Below, in pieces: positions 8,052 through 16,803 of a stretch of DNA of 31,704 nt. Under the pieces are notes generated by a model. That model saw nothing but the letters and a program-made list of their open reading frames with translations. It ran no database searches and had not been told where the DNA came from. The DNA comes from JBCCQH01 sp039024435 (GTDB lineage Bacteria > Bacteroidota > Bacteroidia > J057 > JADKCL01). The stretch is from assembly GCA_039024435.1 (NCBI GenBank), contig JBCCQH010000096.1, positions 1 through 31,704 of the forward strand. Reading direction: 5' to 3'. The position numbers and the translations under genes were made by a program. Within the stretch, counting starts at the first letter, position 1. Every line of letters starts with the position of its first letter.

Positions 8052-9869
8052 ATGACCTTGGCCACGATAGATTGGATTTTGATCGGCGGGTACATCTTGT
8101 TCTCGCTGGCGATTGCGGTGCGGTTTTCCTCGACGGCCAGCAAGGGCCTGGCTGGGTTCTTCCTGGGGGGGCGCAACCTTCCCTGGTACATCGCCGGGGT
8201 GAGTATGGTCGCGACTACCTTTGCCGCTGATACGCCACTGGCGGTGACCGAATTGGTGGCGGAAAACGGGATCTCCGCCAACTGGCTTTGGTGGAACATG
8301 CTTTTGGGCGGGATGCTCACCACTTTTTTCTTTGCCCGGCTCTGGCGCCGCGCCAATGTCCTGACCGAGGTCGAGTTCATCACTTTGCGCTACGGAGGCC
8401 GTCCGGCCCGCCTCCTCCGCTACTTCAAGGCGGTCTACCTGGGCCTTTTCATGAATATCCTGGTCATGGGCTGGGTCAACTTCGCCCTGATTTCCCTGCT
8501 CCGCGCATTTTTCGGGTTGGAGCCGATTGATGCGTTCTGGGTAACCGGTGGGGCCATGGTCGTGGTGGCGATTTACAGCTCCCTGGGCGGTTTCCTCAGC
8601 GTCGCCATCACCGATGTCTTTCAGTTTGTGATCGCGATGACCGGCAGCATCGTTTTGGCGGTTGTGGTCCTCAACAGCGAGGAAGTCGGCGGAATCACCG
8701 GTCTGCAAGACAAATTGGGGGCGGATTCACCCGTTTTCCAGTTTTTCCCGGAGATCGGCGGCTCGGTCGGTGAATCGGTCAAAACCATGGGCATCACCGT
8801 CTCCGCCTTCATCGCCTACATCGGGATGCAATGGTGGGCCTCTTGGTATCCGGGCGCCGAGCCGGGGGGCGGGGGATACGTCGCCCAGCGCATGCTCAGC
8901 ACGCGGAGTGAACGGGATTCCATCTTTGCCACCCTCTTTTTCCAATTGGCGCACTACTGCCTGCGGCCCTGGCCCTGGATCATCGTCGCCCTTTGCGCCC
9001 TGGTGCTGTACCCGGATCTCCCGCCGGATGGCGGACTGGCCTACGTGGCGGCGATGAAGGATTACCTGCCGGATGGCCTGCGCGGGCTGTTGCTGGTGGC
9101 CTTCCTCGCCGCGTACATGAGCACGATTTCTACCCAACTGAACTGGGGGACAAGCTACCTCGTCAATGACCTGATCAAGCCCCTGCAGGGCGAAGTTGAA
9201 GATGGCGCCGCCGATGAGCGTGAGTTGGTGGTCTTTTCCCGGTTGGTCACGGTGGCCCTGATGGCGATTGCGTTCATCGTGACCTCGCAGATCGAGTCGA
9301 TTTCCGGCGTCTGGGAGTTCATGCTTGAGTGTGGGGCGGGCCTGGGTCTGGTCCTCATCTTGCGCTGGTTTTGGTGGCGGATCAATGTCTGGAGTGAAAT
9401 TGCCGCGACGGTGACCCCCTTTGTCGCCTACGGGATCGTGCAGTTTGCCCTGCCCGAAGGCAGTCCGCTGCGTGAATTTCCTAATTCTTATTTCATCACC
9501 ATCGGTTCCACCACCCTGGTGTGGTTGGGGGTGACTTTCCTGACCCCACCGGAATCGGATGCGACGCTGACCCGGTTTTACGGTCAGGTGCGTCCGGGCG
9601 GCATCTGGGGCCCCTTTCGGAAGCGGATGGGCCTACCGGCGACGCCTTCGCGGACCTGGCCGCTGTTGGTGAGCTGGATTTCGGCGGTCGTGATGACCTA
9701 TTCGACCCTCTTTGCCACGGGCAAATTCCTGTTCCGTGATTACAGTTGGGGCATGATCTACTTGGCAGTGGCCACGGTAGCTGGGCTGCTGTTGGTATTT
9801 GTGGTGCGGTATTTCCGTTTGTTTGCTGCCGAATCAGTGCCGGAAAAGGTAGAGTTGGAGAAAAAGTGA
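8052..9869 (+). CDS. Sodium:solute symporter (SSS family)
   Basis: This 605-residue inner-membrane protein has about 13 hydrophobic helices and sodium/solute symporter features: GGYILFSLAIAVRFS (helix 1), FFLGGRNLPWYIAGVSMVAT (split near residues 36-56), an FITLRYG motif, helix 5 with SSLGGFLSVAITDVFQF, and a later AAYMSTISTQLNWGTSYLVND segment, the usual position of Na+-binding Ser/Thr residues. It resembles the SSS clade found in Bacteroidota rather than PutP itself. The substrate is not evident; the hydrolase encoded 4 bases upstream is the best hint. Confidence 0.9.
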   Translation: MTLATIDWILIGGYILFSLAIAVRFSSTASKGLAGFFLGGRNLPWYIAGVSMVATTFAADTPLAVTELVAENGISANWLWWNMLLGGMLTTFFFARLWRRANVLTEVEFITLRYGGRPARLLRYFKAVYLGLFMNILVMGWVNFALISLLRAFFGLEPIDAFWVTGGAMVVVAIYSSLGGFLSVAITDVFQFVIAMTGSIVLAVVVLNSEEVGGITGLQDKLGADSPVFQFFPEIGGSVGESVKTMGITVSAFIAYIGMQWWASWYPGAEPGGGGYVAQRMLSTRSERDSIFATLFFQLAHYCLRPWPWIIVALCALVLYPDLPPDGGLAYVAAMKDYLPDGLRGLLLVAFLAAYMSTISTQLNWGTSYLVNDLIKPLQGEVEDGAADERELVVFSRLVTVALMAIAFIVTSQIESISGVWEFMLECGAGLGLVLILRWFWWRINVWSEIAATVTPFVAYGIVQFALPEGSPLREFPNSYFITIGSTTLVWLGVTFLTPPESDATLTRFYGQVRPGGIWGPFRKRMGLPATPSRTWPLLVSWISAVVMTYSTLFATGKFLFRDYSWGMIYLAVATVAGLLLVFVVRYFRLFAAESVPEKVELEKK

Positions 9870-10158
9870 ACGGCTTAGTTCTACTTTGTCAGGTTTGTAT
9901 TTCTGCCCAATCTTCCTCGTAGGTGTCTTCGCGACGCGCGACAAATGAGATAGGAAGAGATCGCGAGGCATACGCAGTGATCTTTCCCCGTGCGGCTTCC
10001 CGCTGCCATTGCCCGCTGTGACTTCCCCGTGCAATTCCAAATCAAGAAACCCACGACGTAAAAGATGCCTCCCCAATTGTCATCGCGATTTCCTCACTGC
10101 GCCCTAGCGCGTTGGCGAAGACGGATTGGTGTTTTGTTAACTTGACAAAGTAGAATTA
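9870..10158. other. Intergenic segment bounded by a 13-bp inverted repeat
   Basis: The 13-bp sequence TTCTACTTTGTCA at 9879-9891 recurs as a perfect inverted copy at 10143-10155, enclosing about 250 bases without a convincing gene. The left copy begins 10 bases after the symporter stop and the right copy abuts the palindromic repeat at 10159. It may be the footprint of a small non-autonomous element; short minus-strand frames inside it show no family resemblance. Confidence 0.35.
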
Positions 10159-10319
10159 GAGGCGGTTTAAAATTACTTGGTGAAATTTGCTGTCGCAGAT
10201 TTTTTGTCCATCGAAGCTCATTTGAGAGTCCATAGCCCGAGCTATGGGCGATAAAATAGCGGAAGAGGGGCGGAAAAAGATGCCGTAGCAAAATCGCATT
10301 TTTAAATTTAAACTGCCTC
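10159..10319. repeat. Interspersed palindromic repeat, copy A (MITE-like)
   Basis: This 161-base element starts with GAGGCGGTTTAAA and ends with TTTAAACTGCCTC, terminal inverted repeats matching at 12 of 13 positions. Its centre has a perfect CCATAGC/GCTATGG hairpin and the flanks are partly self-complementary, so the whole unit can fold as one long hairpin. A clearly related copy lies in opposite orientation at 21495-21664. No coding capacity is supported. The structure suggests a MITE or REP-like element mobilised by a transposase encoded elsewhere. Confidence 0.75.
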
Positions 10320-10383
10320 TTAGGTGCTTGAGGTGCTAGAAGGGACAAACTGCGCCGATGCTGGACCCAAGCCTCCCTAAAAG

Positions 10384-10412
10384 CAAACCGACCACAACGA
10401 GTATGGTCGGTT
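10384..10412 (-). terminator. Hairpin terminator downstream of the DUF3127 gene
   Basis: AACCGACCA (10386-10394) pairs perfectly with TGGTCGGTT (10404-10412) around a 9-base loop. On the minus strand it is followed by TGCTTTTA, a weak U-tract. A second smaller hairpin ATCTGC/GCAGAT lies at 10425-10441. Both lie within 100 bases beyond the DUF3127 stop. Confidence 0.55.
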
Positions 10413-10478
10413 CCAGCATGCGGCATCTGCGCAAGGCAGATCGATTTCGAGACTTCCCGATTTAATCGGAGCGACTGC

Positions 10479-10853
10479 TCAGAAAGGCAGGTCGTCCGCT
10501 TCGTCGGCGGAGAGGTCGGCCATGTCCACTACGGGCTGGGCCCCGCCCGTAGCGGCAGGTGCCGTTGCGGCCGTTTCAACTTTTTGGAGGCGCCAGGCGT
10601 CCAAGGTGTTGAAATATTTCTTTTCGTTTTGCGGGCTGATCCACTCGCGACCGCGGAGGTTGAAAGTGACTTCCACTTTGTCCCCGACCTGGACCCCGTC
10701 CAGCAATGCGGTACGGTCCTGCGTCGTCTCAAACTTCACGTACTGCGGGTACAGGGGATTGTCGGTATATTCCACCACAAATTCACGCTTCCGGAAAGAA
10801 TCCGTGACCTGCACCGTGTCCATCTTGGCGTACAGTTTACCTTCGATAACCAT
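10479..10853 (-). CDS. DUF3127 protein with SSB-like C-terminal tip
   Basis: This 124-residue cytoplasmic protein matches the DUF3127 family of Bacteroidota: an OB-fold-like beta pattern with EGKLYAKMDTVQVTDSF-type start, FRKREFVVEY, GDKVEVTFNLRGREW and a YFNTLDAWRL segment (residues 1-93). A low-complexity Ala/Thr/Gly linker follows, and the protein ends in an acidic tail DLSADEADDLPF. That ending closely resembles the DDDIPF tip by which bacterial single-stranded DNA-binding protein recruits partners. A promoter-like TAATTTTG lies 40 bases upstream. It lies 227 bases downstream of xseB on the same strand, hinting at a link with ssDNA metabolism; the function is unproven. Confidence 0.85.
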   Translation of the reverse strand: MVIEGKLYAKMDTVQVTDSFRKREFVVEYTDNPLYPQYVKFETTQDRTALLDGVQVGDKVEVTFNLRGREWISPQNEKKYFNTLDAWRLQKVETAATAPAATGGAQPVVDMADLSADEADDLPF

Positions 10854-10892
10854 AATTCACATTAATTCTTTAGAGTTCACTTATTTCGAACC

Positions 10893-10900
10893 CAAAATTA
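10893..10900 (-). promoter_or_regulatory. -7 promoter element TAATTTTG of the DUF3127 gene
   Basis: Exact match to the Bacteroidota TAnnTTTG consensus on the minus strand, 40 bases ahead of the ATG at 10853, followed by an AT-rich leader. No clear -33 TTG is seen. Confidence 0.45.
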
Positions 10901-11080
10901 AATCATATTTTTTGGGATGGGTGCGGAAAAGAATCCCCAAATGGTTGATAGATGGTGGGGGTAATCACACTTTGCTTTATCAGAATGGTCCCCAAGCGAA
11001 TACGGGCACTTTTTCCCCACTTTCGCGACGCTTTTGTCGGGAAAATTGCTCACAACTGGGTGTGCATAACTTTCGCCGGC

Positions 11081-11311
11081 TCAATCAAATTCAACCTCTT
11101 GAGGGCCGTCATCGGTAGCGATCAGTTCGCGGATGGACAGTTCGGCTTGGTCCAGGTAGTCGCGGCAGGCTTGAATCGTTTGGGTGCCCTGCTGGAACAG
11201 GCGCATGTTTTCGTCAAAGTTCTGATCACCGCGCTGCATTTTGTCCAGCAGAAGCCGGACTTCGCGGAGCTTGGCTTCCAGAGAGAATTCGGTGGGGGTA
11301 GATTTACTCAT
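11081..11311 (-). CDS. xseB: Exodeoxyribonuclease VII small subunit
   Basis: From the ATG at 11311 (MSKSTPTEFS) this is a 76-residue, helical, charged protein of the XseB family, several copies of which bind one XseA to form exonuclease VII, which degrades single-stranded DNA to oligonucleotides. Conserved features are FSLEAKLREVRLLLDKMQ, then F-DENMRLFQQG and a helix CRDYLDQAELSIREL. The ATG overlaps the end of xseA by 8 bases, a tight translational coupling. The frame is open 22 codons upstream but those lie inside xseA. Confidence 0.92.
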   Translation of the reverse strand: MSKSTPTEFSLEAKLREVRLLLDKMQRGDQNFDENMRLFQQGTQTIQACRDYLDQAELSIRELIATDDGPQEVEFD

Positions 11312-12515
11312 CGGTTTTTCGGGTCTTTTTGACTTGGGAAAGGGCGCTGCCGCGCAGGAAATGGGTGGTGAGCTCATCGCCCGGAGCCAAGTCGGTGGCG
11401 TCGGTGATGCGCTCTCCGTTCAGTTCGGTGACGGTGTAGCCCCGGGCCAGGACTTTGCGGGCGTCCAGGGCTTCAAATTGGGCTTGCAGGACGCTGAGTT
11501 CGCCCCGGCGCTGGGCCATCATTTCTTCGGTGCTCCGCCGCAATTCATATTGGAGCTTGTCGAGGAGTTGCTGGCGGAACTCAATTTGGTGCTGCATGCG
11601 CATTTCCAGGCGGACGGTGAGGTCATCCAGCATTTGCCGGCGGCTGTCCACAAAGTGGCCCAGATTGTGGCGGAAGCGTGTACTGGCATCGTCGAGCCAA
11701 GTGCGGAGCTCGTCGGCGACGGGTACGGCCAACTCGGCGGCGGCGGTGGGCGTGGGCGCCCGCTGATCGGCTACAAAATCAGCAATGGTGACGTCGGTTT
11801 CGTGGCCGATTCCGGCGATGATTGGGATTTCGGCGGCAAATATGGCGCGGGCTAGCCCTTCGTCATTGAAGCACCAAAGGTCTTCCAGGGAGCCGCCACC
11901 GCGGCCGAGCAGGATGACGTCGATCGCCTCGGCCCGGTGCAGCAAATCGAGTGCGGCAATCAGGGTAGCGGCTGCTTCTTCGCCCTGGACTTTGGCCGGG
12001 GCCAATACCAACTCTACATGGGGAAAGCGCCGCCGTACGGTATCGCTGATGTCGCGGATCACCGCGCCGGTGGGGGAGGTTACGATCCCGATCCGGCGGG
12101 GAAAGCGGGGAATGGGCTGCTTGTGCTCCGCCGCAAAGAGCCCTTCCCCCTGCAGGCGGTCGCGCAATTCGAGGAAACGGCGGTGAAGGTCGCCTTGCCC
12201 GGAGGTTTGGATTGCCCGCACGATCAATTGGTAGCGGCCCTGCGGCGCATACACGCTGACTTGGGCGCGTACCGTCACCTGCTGGCCGTGCCGGGGCAAA
12301 TGGCGTACGTACCGCTGGGCGGCACTCCGGAACATCGCACAACTGATCTGGGCCCGGTCATCTTTCAAGGTAAAATAGACGTGCCCGGAATTGTGCCGGG
12401 TGAGATTGGAGACCTCACCGGTCACGGTTACATCGCGCAATGCGGAATCGGACTCAAGCCGGTGTTTGATGTAAAAGGTGAGGTCACCTACGGAATAAGA
12501 CGCTCTTTCTTCCAT
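11304..12515 (-). CDS. xseA: Exodeoxyribonuclease VII large subunit
   Basis: This is the catalytic subunit of exonuclease VII, 403 residues from the ATG at 12515 (MEERASYSVGDL); an ATG 17 codons earlier is also possible. The N-terminal OB domain has VTVTGEVSNLTRHNSGHVYF-type strands and SVYAPQGRYQL. The catalytic core has RRIGIVTSPTGAVIRDI, PAKVQGEEAA, the LLGRGGGSLEDLWCFNDE block, IAGIGHETDVTIADFVAD and RAPTPTAAAE, all hallmark XseA motifs, followed by the predicted coiled-coil region that holds XseB subunits and the C-terminal LARGYTV. It overlaps xseB by 8 bases. Length is slightly short of the E. coli protein but complete. Confidence 0.95.
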   Translation of the reverse strand: MEERASYSVGDLTFYIKHRLESDSALRDVTVTGEVSNLTRHNSGHVYFTLKDDRAQISCAMFRSAAQRYVRHLPRHGQQVTVRAQVSVYAPQGRYQLIVRAIQTSGQGDLHRRFLELRDRLQGEGLFAAEHKQPIPRFPRRIGIVTSPTGAVIRDISDTVRRRFPHVELVLAPAKVQGEEAAATLIAALDLLHRAEAIDVILLGRGGGSLEDLWCFNDEGLARAIFAAEIPIIAGIGHETDVTIADFVADQRAPTPTAAAELAVPVADELRTWLDDASTRFRHNLGHFVDSRRQMLDDLTVRLEMRMQHQIEFRQQLLDKLQYELRRSTEEMMAQRRGELSVLQAQFEALDARKVLARGYTVTELNGERITDATDLAPGDELTTHFLRGSALSQVKKTRKTDE

Positions 12516-13236
12516 TGGTGCGAAGTTATGGGAATATTTTTTCGCGGATGAAGGCTTTGTTTCCACAGAAAAGGCCGATTTTATTCCATAAAAAATTGTC
12601 GGGATGTAAGGAAATAGATTGCGGTTGTAGTCAGGCTAATGTAAGAATCCGGAGATGAAATTTATTTTTTGGCCCGCCGAATTGACCCGTACACTTAAAA
12701 ATAATCAATTAATAATCAGTTGATTGTTGAATATCGGCGATTGATCTGCCCTAAAATCTTACATTGGAATCAGCATTTTATGGAATTTCTGCTCTTGATC
12801 GACGCCAGGGCAGGCCGGCGATTGTTATGCATGCAATCCGTTGATTATAAATGGATTGTGTGGGAATAAAACTGGGATTCGTCTGCCTCCAGAAAGTCGA
12901 GGATTTACTGCCTGTGTAGTAAGATCTGGACGCTTCGTCCACAAAATTGCGCTGTAATGCCCGGAGAAAAATTGTGGGGAATTGCCCAGAATCGGTCCAT
13001 TTGCGGCTGTAAAATGTTGGGGCAAAGCGATTTTTTTCCCATTTGCCAATCGACTTACTTCGTACCATAGCAAAAAGCGGACAACCAACGTTTCAATTTT
13101 TAGGACAGTAAATTCATTTATCAAACCAAAACCTCAACCCAAATAAATTTAGAGACCAAAATTGTCCATTTGCCTTAAACCATTGTTGGATTTTCAAACC
13201 ACCAACTCTTAAACCAACCAATTCTTACCCAAGACT
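12516..13236. other. Long AT-rich intergenic region with short repeats
   Basis: About 720 bases separate the divergent xseA and secreted-protein genes. I see no supportable gene; a 96-codon minus-strand frame at 12778-13068 lacks any recognisable feature. It holds an inverted 9-bp pair AATGTAAGA (12638-12646 and 12757-12765), tandem AATAATCA copies near 12699-12717, and a promoter-like TAAATTTA near 13144. Probably two promoters and spacer DNA. Confidence 0.4.
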
Positions 13237-14415
13237 ATGAAATTTCCCATTTACCTTCAGACCCTTCTGGTCCTTATCGTATCCATTGCCCTCACTTCCA
13301 ATGCCCTGGCCTGCGATTACGCTTCCCTGGTGCTCGACGACGTGCACAATGCCGGCAACGGCAAGTACGACATCACGATGACCTTTACCGCCGGCGCGGG
13401 TTTTTCCGGTTTCGGTTACGGAGCCCAGCAAAATACCTGGACATTTGCCTTTTATATGTCAGGTGGAGCGACGTTGGCGAGCTACCCGGCGACCATCACC
13501 AGTCCAAATACTGGCGCGGTTTTTTCGGCCTTTACGGTACAAAATGACACCGTACTCGCTTACCACAATCCCTACGAATGGTGGGCCTGTATCGCGGGCA
13601 ATTGTGGCCCGGTGCAACCCATCGCATACACGATTACGGTACAAACTTTGGGACTGCCCACCGAGATCACCCTGCTCGGGATGGAAGGCGCGGGCAACCC
13701 GGCCGCAGGCTGCATGGACGCCGACATGACCGTCAGCACCGCTTGTCATCCGATTGCGGTCGATGCCGGTACTGAAGCTACTGCCTACCTCGGATACGCT
13801 CCGGCCGAATGTGTGGACCTGACCGCAACCGCCATCGGAGGAAATGGGTCCTACTCCTACAGTTGGGACACCGGAGAAAATTCGCAAACCATTAGCGCTT
13901 GTCCGCAAACCAATACCCACTACTTCGTCACGGTGACGGATGTGGTCTCCGGCTGCACGAGCATCGATTACGTCCCGGTCAATCTGGTCGACATCCGATG
14001 CGGCAACAACAACGATAAGGTGCTGATGTGCAAAAATGGTCAGACCCGCTGTGTCCGCCAGGACCGCGTTCAGAATCGCCTGAACAAGGGCTGGATCCTC
14101 GGTCCCTGCGGCTCCAGCAAGTCCCCAATCATCGATGATGAACTCGACGTGGTCGCCGACCTCGAATTGCAAGTCGGTCCCAATCCTTTTCATGAGTATA
14201 CGACCCTGCGGGTGACCGCCCCCACGGACGAGGAAATGAGCCTCAAAATCTACAATCTCAATGGTGCTCTGGTCAAGGTCGTCCACGACGGCGGCGTCGC
14301 CCTCGGCACGACCGCCTTTGAGTTGCGCGCCGACGGCCTGGCCCCCGGCACCTACATTGCCCGCCTCGCTACCCAAAGTGGGGATCTGGTCATGAAGAAG
14401 CTTCTCATTCAGTAA
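13237..14415 (+). CDS. Secreted protein with T9SS type A C-terminal sorting domain
   Basis: This 392-residue protein has a signal peptide (residues 1-25, ending NALA) and a C-terminal sorting domain (about 313-392: GPNPF, then LKIYNLNGALVKVV, LAPGTYIARL, KKLLIQ), so it should be exported by Sec and then attached or released outside the cell by the type IX system. Residues 26-180 are an unassigned beta-rich domain with CDYASLVLDDV. About residues 195-250 form a SprB/PKD-like repeat (SYSWDTGENSQTI, FVTVTDVVSGC). Residues 256-290 are a Cys module, VLMCKNGQTRCV...GWILGPC, that resembles a motif common in Bacteroidota exported proteins. It stands alone between long intergenic DNA and a bidirectional terminator. 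Confidence 0.88.
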   Translation: MKFPIYLQTLLVLIVSIALTSNALACDYASLVLDDVHNAGNGKYDITMTFTAGAGFSGFGYGAQQNTWTFAFYMSGGATLASYPATITSPNTGAVFSAFTVQNDTVLAYHNPYEWWACIAGNCGPVQPIAYTITVQTLGLPTEITLLGMEGAGNPAAGCMDADMTVSTACHPIAVDAGTEATAYLGYAPAECVDLTATAIGGNGSYSYSWDTGENSQTISACPQTNTHYFVTVTDVVSGCTSIDYVPVNLVDIRCGNNNDKVLMCKNGQTRCVRQDRVQNRLNKGWILGPCGSSKSPIIDDELDVVADLELQVGPNPFHEYTTLRVTAPTDEEMSLKIYNLNGALVKVVHDGGVALGTTAFELRADGLAPGTYIARLATQSGDLVMKKLLIQ

Positions 14416-14436
14416 CGCCTCCGGATCGCCCGACCC

Positions 14437-14476
14437 AAAACAATCAAGGGGCGAATTTTCGCCCCTTGATTGTTTT
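14437..14476. terminator. Bidirectional terminator with a perfect 19-bp stem
   Basis: Bases 14437-14455 are exactly complementary to 14458-14476 with a 2-base nominal loop. The stem begins with AAAA and ends with TTTT, so a U-tract is produced in both directions. It lies between the convergent secreted-protein gene and the oligopeptidase gene, whose stop codon is at 14478-14480. Confidence 0.9.
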
Positions 14477-14477
14477 T

Positions 14478-16532
14478 CTATTGATGCCCGGCTGGCTCAT
14501 CGGCGATGCCGAGTCGATCCAGCAGAAAAGCATAATCAAAGGCGATTTCTTTTAGGTAGCCGTAGCGCCCGGAAGCCCCCTGGTGGCCGGCACCCATATT
14601 TGTTTTGAGCAGAAGTGGCCGGTCGGTGCTCTTGCATTGCCGCAACTTGGCGCACCATTTGGCCGGTTCCCAGTACTGCACCCGGGGATCGTTCAGTCCG
14701 GCGGTAATGAGCAGATCGGGGTAGTCCTGGGGCTGAACATTGTCGTAGGGGCTGTAGGAATGCATGTAATGGAAGTAGTTCTCCTCGTTTGGGTTGCCCC
14801 ACTCGTCGTACTCAATGACGGTCAGGGGAATGCTGGGGTCGAGCATGGTATTCATCACGTCTACGAAGGGCACGTGGGCTTCCACGACTTTGAAGAGGTC
14901 GGGCCGCATATTGATGACCGCGCCCATGAGTAGCCCGCCGGCACTGCCGCCCATGATGCCCAAGCGGTCACGGGCGGTGACGCCGGTTGTGATGAGGTGT
15001 TCGGCCACCGCGATAAAGTCACTAAAGGTGTTCTTTTTGAAGAGAAACTTGCCGTTTTCGTACCAGGCGCGGCCCATTTCGCCACCGCCGCGGATGTGGG
15101 CGATGGCAAAGATGAGTCCCCGATCCAGCAGGCTCAACCGCGCCGAGGAAAAGGTCGGGTCGATGGAATGTCCGTAAGAGCCGTAGGCGTACAGCAGGGT
15201 TTCCTGGGGGCGGTCCTGGCGCCGGGCTTTGTTCCAGACCAGCGACACCGGGACTTGGGTACCGTCGGGCGCCGTGGCAAAGATGCGGGCGCTGTCGTAA
15301 GCACTGGCATCGTACCCACCGCGCACTTCCGTTTGCTTGAGCAAGCTCCGGGTGCCCGTCTCCATGTCGTAGTCAAACACTGAAGCGGGCCGGGTCAGTG
15401 AGCTGTACTTGAAGCGCAGTACCTGCGACTCAAATTCCAAATTGGAGGAGGCGCCGGCGGTGTAGACTGGATCCGGAAAGGGGACGTCATGGGTAGCACC
15501 GGTGGGAATGTGGTAGACGACGATGCTTTTCAGGCCATTTTTGCGGCCAAAAATGGCCAGGCGGTCGCGGAATGATTCGGCATAATCGATTTTGAAATCG
15601 GGTGAGTGGGGGAGGACTTCCTCCCAGTGTTCGCGTTCGGGCGCCTCCACGCGGGTGCGCAGGAGGCGGAAGTTGAGCGCGGCTTCGTTGGTCATGATGT
15701 ACCACCAGCCATCGTTGTGGACCATGCCCAACTCGATGCCGGGCCGGCGGGGGATGACCAGTTGGGGCTGGGCGTTGGGGTCCTCCGCGTCCAGGCACCA
15801 AACTTCGGTGGTTACGTGGCTGCTCAAGTCGATCAGGAGGTAGCGGTCGTCTTTGGTTTTGCCGATGGAGAGGAAGAAGCCTTCGTCCGCTTCGTGGAAT
15901 ACCAATTCGCTTTCGCCTTCTTGGCCCAGGCTGCGGCGGAAAAGCTTGTGGGGCCGGTCGGTGCCGTCTTCCCGAGTGATGTAGTAGAGCGTGGCGTTGT
16001 CATTGGCCCACTCGATTTCTCCGTAGATATTGTCCACGATGTTTTCCTGGAGGTCGCCGGTTTCCAGATTGCGGACGTGCAGTTGGTAGCGTTCGGAGCC
16101 ATTTTCGTCGGTGGTGTAGGCCATCAACTGTTCGTTGGTGCTGATGTCCAGGTCACCGAGATCAAAGAACTCTTTGCCGGCGGCGAGTTCGTTTTCATCA
16201 ATGAGGATTTCCTCGGGGCCTTCCGCGCCGAGGGTGCGGCAGTGGATGGCGTAAGGCTTGCCTTCGACGGTGCGGATGTAGTAGAAATGGTTGTCCTTTT
16301 GGTAGGGGACTGAGGTGTCGTCCTCTTTGATCCGGCCGAGCATCTCCTGGTACAGGGTATCCTGGAAATCTTTGGTGTGGGCCATTTGGGCTTGGGTATA
16401 GGCGTTTTCCGCTTCTAGGTAGGCCCGGACTTCCGGTGCTTCGCGCTGGCGCATCCAGGCGTAATCGTCGTGCAGGGTGACGCCGAACAGCGTGCGCGAA
16501 CTCGGGGTTTTTTTGGCAACAGGTGCTTCCAT
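14478..16532 (-). CDS. ptrB: Oligopeptidase B (S9A prolyl oligopeptidase family)
   Basis: This 684-residue serine peptidase of family S9A should cleave short peptides after Arg or Lys, as oligopeptidase B does. The N-terminal beta-propeller runs to about residue 400 and the alpha/beta hydrolase domain follows. The triad is Ser530 in GGSAGG, Asp615 in LNDPRVQYWEP and His650 in NMGAGHQG, spacing almost identical to the E. coli enzyme. Other hallmarks are HDDYAWMRQRE-like start, YGSYG, AHIRGGGEMGRAWYE and TVIEYDEWGNP. No signal peptide is seen, so it is probably cytoplasmic. It is monocistronic, with the strong terminator just beyond its stop. Confidence 0.93.
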   Translation of the reverse strand: MEAPVAKKTPSSRTLFGVTLHDDYAWMRQREAPEVRAYLEAENAYTQAQMAHTKDFQDTLYQEMLGRIKEDDTSVPYQKDNHFYYIRTVEGKPYAIHCRTLGAEGPEEILIDENELAAGKEFFDLGDLDISTNEQLMAYTTDENGSERYQLHVRNLETGDLQENIVDNIYGEIEWANDNATLYYITREDGTDRPHKLFRRSLGQEGESELVFHEADEGFFLSIGKTKDDRYLLIDLSSHVTTEVWCLDAEDPNAQPQLVIPRRPGIELGMVHNDGWWYIMTNEAALNFRLLRTRVEAPEREHWEEVLPHSPDFKIDYAESFRDRLAIFGRKNGLKSIVVYHIPTGATHDVPFPDPVYTAGASSNLEFESQVLRFKYSSLTRPASVFDYDMETGTRSLLKQTEVRGGYDASAYDSARIFATAPDGTQVPVSLVWNKARRQDRPQETLLYAYGSYGHSIDPTFSSARLSLLDRGLIFAIAHIRGGGEMGRAWYENGKFLFKKNTFSDFIAVAEHLITTGVTARDRLGIMGGSAGGLLMGAVINMRPDLFKVVEAHVPFVDVMNTMLDPSIPLTVIEYDEWGNPNEENYFHYMHSYSPYDNVQPQDYPDLLITAGLNDPRVQYWEPAKWCAKLRQCKSTDRPLLLKTNMGAGHQGASGRYGYLKEIAFDYAFLLDRLGIADEPAGHQ

Positions 16533-16803
16533 AATGACTTATTTCGCGTCGGCAAAGATAGGGGAAGTGGAGAAAACGAGGACGTGCCGGTCGGCCATCG
16601 AGCGGAGGCGCCGCGGTACCCCAAAGTTTACCGCCAAGAGGGGATCGTAGGCGCACGGCACGCGGTGTAAGGGCCCGGATGGGACAAGCCAGCATGATTG
16701 GAGTCCGCCGTGGTCAATTTTCCCGAACAAGTGTACTTCTGCTTTCGGCGCGGGCAGGTTATATTTTTCAGGATCGATCAGTGAACCTTTAAAAATTGTA
16801 GGT

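Noticed and set aside
7187..8708. Long minus-strand frames over the hydrolase and symporter genes
   Set aside because: The plus-strand genes have complete catalytic and transmembrane features; the antisense frames have none.
10094..10426. 110-codon minus-strand frame through repeat copy A
   Set aside because: Most of it is the palindromic element, and the matching frame in copy B (21413-21607) shows only the repeat-derived residues.
12638..12765. 9-bp inverted repeat AATGTAAGA in the xseA upstream region
   Set aside because: Arms are more than 100 bases apart in AT-rich DNA, so chance is a sufficient explanation.
12778..13068. 96-codon minus-strand frame in the long intergenic region
   Set aside because: No motif, signal peptide or neighbour logic; low confidence of being translated.
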